From Clarkia xantiana subsp. parviflora (lineage: Eukaryota; Streptophyta; Magnoliopsida; Myrtales; Onagraceae), in assembly GCA_036873135.1 (NCBI GenBank), contig JAPTYO010000010.1:21631772-21695771 (forward strand): 64,000 nucleotides of DNA, given 5' to 3'. Within the stretch, counting starts at the first letter, position 1. Every line of letters begins with the position of its first letter. The position numbers and the translations under genes are program-made. The notes under the pieces were generated by a model. That model was given only the letters and a program-made list of their open reading frames with translations, did not search any database and was not told the origin of the DNA. This document shows, in pieces, positions 59,675-64,000 of the stretch.

Positions 59675-60085
59675 TTATTGTAATTTGTTCCAATCCGAGA
59701 CATAAACAAAGACAGGGCTAATCTGTTTATAAAGCATCAATACCGATTCACCCATAACTAGACTAGATGAATCGATTCCTAGAAAAAAAATCAAGAGCCT
59801 CGAGCCAATAAAGACTGAGAAGATTGACTCAAGAACAAATTCCACGAAAGGCTCCATTGTAGAATTCAAACCTAACCATTAATTGAGAAGCGATGGGAAC
59901 GACGGAACCTATGAATACAGAGGATTCTCTTGAAAAACGAATCCTAAGAATTCATTGGGTGGGATGGCGGAACGAACCGGGGAACAATTCATTTATTCCG
60001 ATAAATTATGAGCTAACCCTACAACTGAAGTAGATATTGAAAGAGTTAATATTCGCCCGCGAAGGGTTTTATTAGATTACTCAAT
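59675..60085. other. Probable plastid DNA insertion (NUPT)
   Basis: Text such as CATTGGGTGGGATGGCGGAA, CGAACC, GAGCTAACCCTACAACTGAA and ATATTCGCCCGCGAA reads like chloroplast intron sequence, possibly the rpl16 group II intron. Its base make-up differs from the very AT-rich surroundings. The identification is from memory and unaligned. Confidence 0.5.
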
Positions 60086-60548
60086 CTTGTTCTATCCAAT
60101 ATGATAATATGAGACAGGGCAAAACAAAATAAAGTTCTTCTTATTTTACAATATTAGGTGTCTTAATAATTTGTTATGTTTATTAAAATTTCTTTCTTGC
60201 ATTTTAATTATTACGTTTTAAAATATATATATAATGAATATATATACCGTATTGTACAAATATTTGAAAAAACAACATATTTTGTGTAACCGTAAAATAA
60301 TATATAATATAATATATTTACTATATATTTAGTATATAATTTAAGAAATAATAACTAAATATGTAGTTAAAATATATTTTAAGCCAAACGTGTTACCAAA
60401 CGTATATTTGGAAAAAAAAAAAAAAAACACTTTCTAATGCAAATTTAAAATGTTACTCTTCTAAATACTGATTGCATTATCATAATTTTTTAAATTAATT
60501 TTTAATAAAAATGTTTTTTTTTAAATAAAAACATTGTCAAACTCATTC

Positions 60549-60921
60549 ATATTAGTGAACTGTATAATAAATAAATTGAATTAAGTAATTAATACTGACC
60601 GTATAGACAGTGAAGTATATATAATCATAGTATTTATTGGTGATAATAATTATTTTTTAATAAGAAATTGGTCAACCATTAAATATATTAAAAATATCAC
60701 CATCTCCACAACAATTCCTTATAATAGAAAGGCGGGATTAGGCACACCGTACCTCTTCATTTTAGGTTTTGTTAACCTACCAACGGCATATTTATTGTAC
60801 GTACATACGTAGATTATTAGCATTTAAAAACAAAATTAATATGTAATACAAAATCTATCTACCTTTACTTTTATAAACCAATAAATAAAGATTTTAGAAG
60901 GAGATTATTGAGGGATTAGCT
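60549..60921. other. AT-rich intergenic DNA
   Basis: No feature seen. Confidence 0.4.
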
Positions 60922-60929
60922 CTTCAAAT

Positions 60930-61210
60930 TAGGGCTGGCAATTCGTGTGGGTCATGCGTCGTGTCATGCTAGCTTCATGTCGTGTTCTGGGGGTCAGCTC
61001 AAACCTAGCCCAACACGGCCCGACATGAAAAATCAGCATGAAAAACCTAGAATAAATTGAATAAAAATCAAATATAAAATTTTTTAAACTAAAATTTTAA
61101 AATTATCGTGCTATCGTGTCGTGCCGTGTCATCATTATCAAACCAAAACCCGTAATTTTCGTGTCGTGTTAGTGTCGGCCCATCGTGCGGGGCCCAAATT
61201 GCCAGCCCTA
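60930..61210. mobile_element. hAT-type MITE
   Basis: 281 bp, TAGGGCTGGCAATT … AATTGCCAGCCCTA, with perfect 8-bp duplications CTTCAAAT at 60922-60929 and 61211-61218. Eight-bp duplications and a TAGGG…GGCAA end mark the hAT superfamily. Interior CGTGTCGTG text, no ORF. Confidence 0.93.
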
Positions 61211-61221
61211 CTTCAAATATG

Positions 61222-61445
61222 GATTCAGATCACATATCTCCACTCTTTGTGCCCTAGATCGTGCCCCACCGTTAAGATCTTGACACATGTCCTTAGATTT
61301 AATATTTTCCTTCTAGGGTTCACAAATCTCAATAGGATTTTAGAAAGAAAAAAAAACTACAAAATTAATTACACTTAGGACACATGTCATGATCTTAACG
61401 ATGAGATGTGATCTGAGGTATGGAGAGTGGGGCTGTAGATTTGCA
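61222..61445. mobile_element. Inverted-repeat MITE, full copy
   Basis: CAGATCACATATCTCCACTC … GTTAAGATCTTGACACATGTC is matched by GACACATGTCATGATCTTAAC … GATGTGATCTGAGG. Same family as 17110-17325 and 3638-3765. The superfamily is not settled. Confidence 0.75.
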
Positions 61446-63615
61446 TCCTTCAAATATATATAAGAGTGAATTAAATATCTTGATTAAATAACGTGTATAA
61501 AGGGATATTTGCGAGGAATTATATGTTAAAATATGTATAAGAAGTAGTGAATATATGTATATAGATGATGAATCACACTAAATAGTTTCCTTGCAAGGTT
61601 TGATTTTGGAATATATTTTTTTTGTTGGAATATTAAATATATATTTATTTGCTAGTAGCACACCACATTAGTTCGACATTTATTAAGCAACTTAAGGATT
61701 AAATAATAAATGAAGAAATTGTTATGAGGTGAGATTAAATGTGAAGAAATTTAATGAAAGAGTAGGTGCTAACCTAAAAAGGTCAACTATATTATATATA
61801 TATATATAATAGTAGTAAATATAAATATAAATAAAGAAAAGGTTGTTATTTGCACTCTTGTTGCGAATGTTTTTTTAATTGGTTAGAAGATGTTGATAGT
61901 TGATACATTGAACCTATATCATCGCTCGCTATTTATTTAGGATCATCAATTATTTTAATTAACGACTTGCTTCTTGCCTTAATATTTTCTTTCACATTAT
62001 ATTCTACTTGCCTTAATAATCTCGTATTGGATATGTCTGTAAAGGCAAAATATTAGTTATAAACATTTTTTTTTTCATAGTTATAATCCGTGTGGTATTT
62101 AAATATTTAGCCGCTCATTAAAGAATAAAACGCTAAACAACTATATCACCATTTAACATGATTTTTTTTCCTTAATATAATACATGATATTTCTCTTTTA
62201 GAGAACATATTTAGCAAGGTAGAATTAATGTGCTTTGCTTTCTATTATTAGAAATTTAAGAGTGTATTATTGAATTTTATCTTAGTTTTTATTATTCTTA
62301 TATTCGGAGTGGTTGAAGACCTCTGGAGTAAAAAATATAATAATGGGAAATAGGCCGGTCCGTGGTGGACCCTGCCGTTCCTACTCAAAAAACCGTACTT
62401 ATTTTTATTATTAGAATTCATTTTTACTAATAATTTATTTAAGTATTTCTTGTCAGTTAATAATTATTTATCCAAACGGGTCCCACTCAGACCACTCTTC
62501 TCCACAGTAGGAAAACACGTGTCCGTTGGTCCACGGCCTTACCAGCTGAAACCCCAGGTCTGACAGCTGCCCCCAACACTTGAGGCTCTCATAGCAAGTT
62601 GTACGTGTAATATTTTTGTTTTACATCAAAATAATTTAGAGTATCACTACCCATGAATTTGCTAATTTCTTTTCTTTTCAGTTTTGGAGTGAGTCTAAAG
62701 GCTTATTAAAGAGGTAGCACCTGTAATGTGCAAATTTAACTTATCTCAGGAGTCAAGTCCCGATTTCTATAGTATAATAATATTTGTAGCATGTTTACTC
62801 TAATTTAGAATAATTTAGAGAAATGATATTATTACCATCCTTGAATTTACCGTGCATTATAATTTTGTGACATTCATTACTTTTTTTTGTGAGGTGATTC
62901 TAAGGGTTATTAGAAAGACAATACTTGTAGTATGCATATTCAAAATCTAGACTAATTCATATTTGTATTAGGTCAGCTTGTAAAAAAAAAAAGTAATAAT
63001 TATGAATATTTTTTTCATTCTCAAAATCATACGGTTTAAACTCCTAATTAATCTCTAGGTAAGTGACGAAGCGATTAATGTACACCATATTAGATGGTTA
63101 CATGACAGTATACTTAAATGAAGCCATTTGTCCATCGATCTACATTAGAAACTAACACTAATATAACTGTTATATTGAAGAAAATTCATAAAATGTGTTG
63201 ACCAAGTGACATCGAAACCATGTGCATATGTTTGTTTTTTCGCATAATGTATGTCATCACCATTTTGACACAATTTGTGTATTTTCAACCTTAAACATCG
63301 TGACACTTATATAGTTGCTTAATCTAGCTAGCTAGAAGGATATGACATACTAAACCTTTCAAGTACCTCAGCTTTTATTTATCATATTTTATTATATTAT
63401 TAAGATGTTCCCCCTCTCCTCTCTGCCCCCCAGAAAACAAAATTGTTTGACTTGAAGCCAAGTCCACGACAATATTTTGAGGGAAATAATTGATGTTTAG
63501 CATGTAATATAATATTGTTAAGCAACTCATATTATGTTATTAATTGACTTGGAAATATCTTGGTTATATATACATTACAGATAATGTTTCCATAAATAAA
63601 AAGATTAAGCAATAA
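61446..63615. other. AT-rich intergenic DNA
   Basis: No gene. Two diverged direct repeats (GAGTCTAAAGGCTTATTA near 62693; GATTCTAAGGGTTATTAG near 62895) lie about 200 bp apart. A short GC-richer block with an ACACGTGTCC G-box is at 62475-62590. Confidence 0.45.
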
Positions 63616-63616
63616 G

Positions 63617-64000
63617 AGCATCCACAGTCGTATTACGTAAAGAATACGTAAACGTGGGTCCTACATGTTTATTTAAGTGAAGGAACAAAAACTATCTACA
63701 GTGGTTTAACATAGCATTCTTTAAAGATGGGACCCACACGTAAATTTATGTTTTTACATAAAGCATTTCTTAAATTTAAGTAATGCACTATGTATAAATT
63801 AATTCATTTAATAATTAATGCTAATATCTTATTGGTGGTTGTTGGAAAATTTAATAATAAAATATATTTAAGGAATATGTTTAAGTAATACGATTGCAGA
63901 TAAAATATTTTTTACGTGTGTCTTAAATTTACGTATTACTTAAAGTGTACATAAATGTCTACGTGGCAATTTTAAAGAATACAGTTTAGGTAAAACCATT
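63617..64000. mobile_element. TIR element end, cut by the window
   Basis: Starts AGAGCATCCACAGTCGTATT, a start shared by many plant PIF/Harbinger- and hAT-like MITEs. Inside, ACGTGGGTCCTACATG near 63653 and GGGACCCACACGTAAATTTA near 63728 form an inverted pair. The right end is outside. Confidence 0.45.

Larger units (their letters stand above)
58575..60548. repeat. Possible 2-kb inverted-repeat element with inserts
   Basis: GTGAGTTTGGTAGTGCATTC … TTTGCATTTAAAAACACTTT at the left is matched in complement by AAAAACATTGTCAAACTCAT with AAAGTGTTT-like text at 60420-60548. The arms are diverged. The interior holds the blocks at 59110 and 59640, which look like later insertions. The boundary is uncertain. 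Confidence 0.4.

Noticed and set aside
58575..60548. Autonomous DNA transposon
   Set aside because: No transposase could be read; only weak inverted ends, so kept as a low-confidence repeat.

Overview
This 64-kb window is nuclear DNA of a flowering plant, most likely a eudicot. The evidence is intron-rich plant genes with GT–AG introns, a plastid-targeted enoyl-ACP reductase, a FAD2 gene with its usual long 5'UTR intron, a STRUBBELIG-family receptor, AT-rich intergenic DNA and dense plant-type transposons. The species cannot be named from the sequence.

Five genes look functional. They are FAD2 (minus strand, first two thirds, cut by the window start), plastid enoyl-ACP reductase (11489-14562, 12 coding exons, 391 aa), a single-exon organellar mTERF gene (36727-38493, 588 aa), an SRF-type LRR receptor pseudokinase (49012-52552, 15 exons, 732 aa) and a TBCC-domain protein, TBCCD1-like (53024-55418, minus, 8 exons, 537 aa). 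The last two are tail to tail. FAD2 and the reductase diverge from each other and both serve fatty-acid synthesis, but no shared regulation can be inferred.

The rest is mostly mobile DNA. 4720-9401 is a broken Ty1/copia element with 184/185-bp LTRs, an ATATT target duplication and no protease. 15183-16858 holds three short inverted-repeat elements, one inside another. 17577-18030 is the start of a plant gene, frameshifted and cut off by a large non-coding LTR element (about 18030-23231, left LTR missing). 23232-25995 and 32533-34460 are a roughly 438-bp repeat array with hAT-like ends, carrying one well-folded tRNA-Thr(CGT) and one decayed copy. That array is split by a 6.5-kb Mutator-like element (26013-32523) with about 225-bp terminal inverted repeats, a 9-bp target duplication and two decayed convergent genes: a MURA-like transposase and a GRF-zinc-finger/coiled-coil/membrane protein. 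A decayed MYB-CC (PHR1-like) gene follows at 34536-35430.

38874-39894 is another nested pair of inverted-repeat elements. 40221-48389 is a complete non-coding LTR element of the same family as the one at 18030-23231, lying in minus orientation between AACAC duplications. Seven inverted-repeat elements in the window have terminal inverted repeats with 9-bp target duplications; six of them begin GGGTTA, which suggests one successful Mutator-type group. 55.8-64 kb is AT-rich with small MITEs, an hAT MITE with a perfect 8-bp duplication and a probable plastid-DNA fragment.
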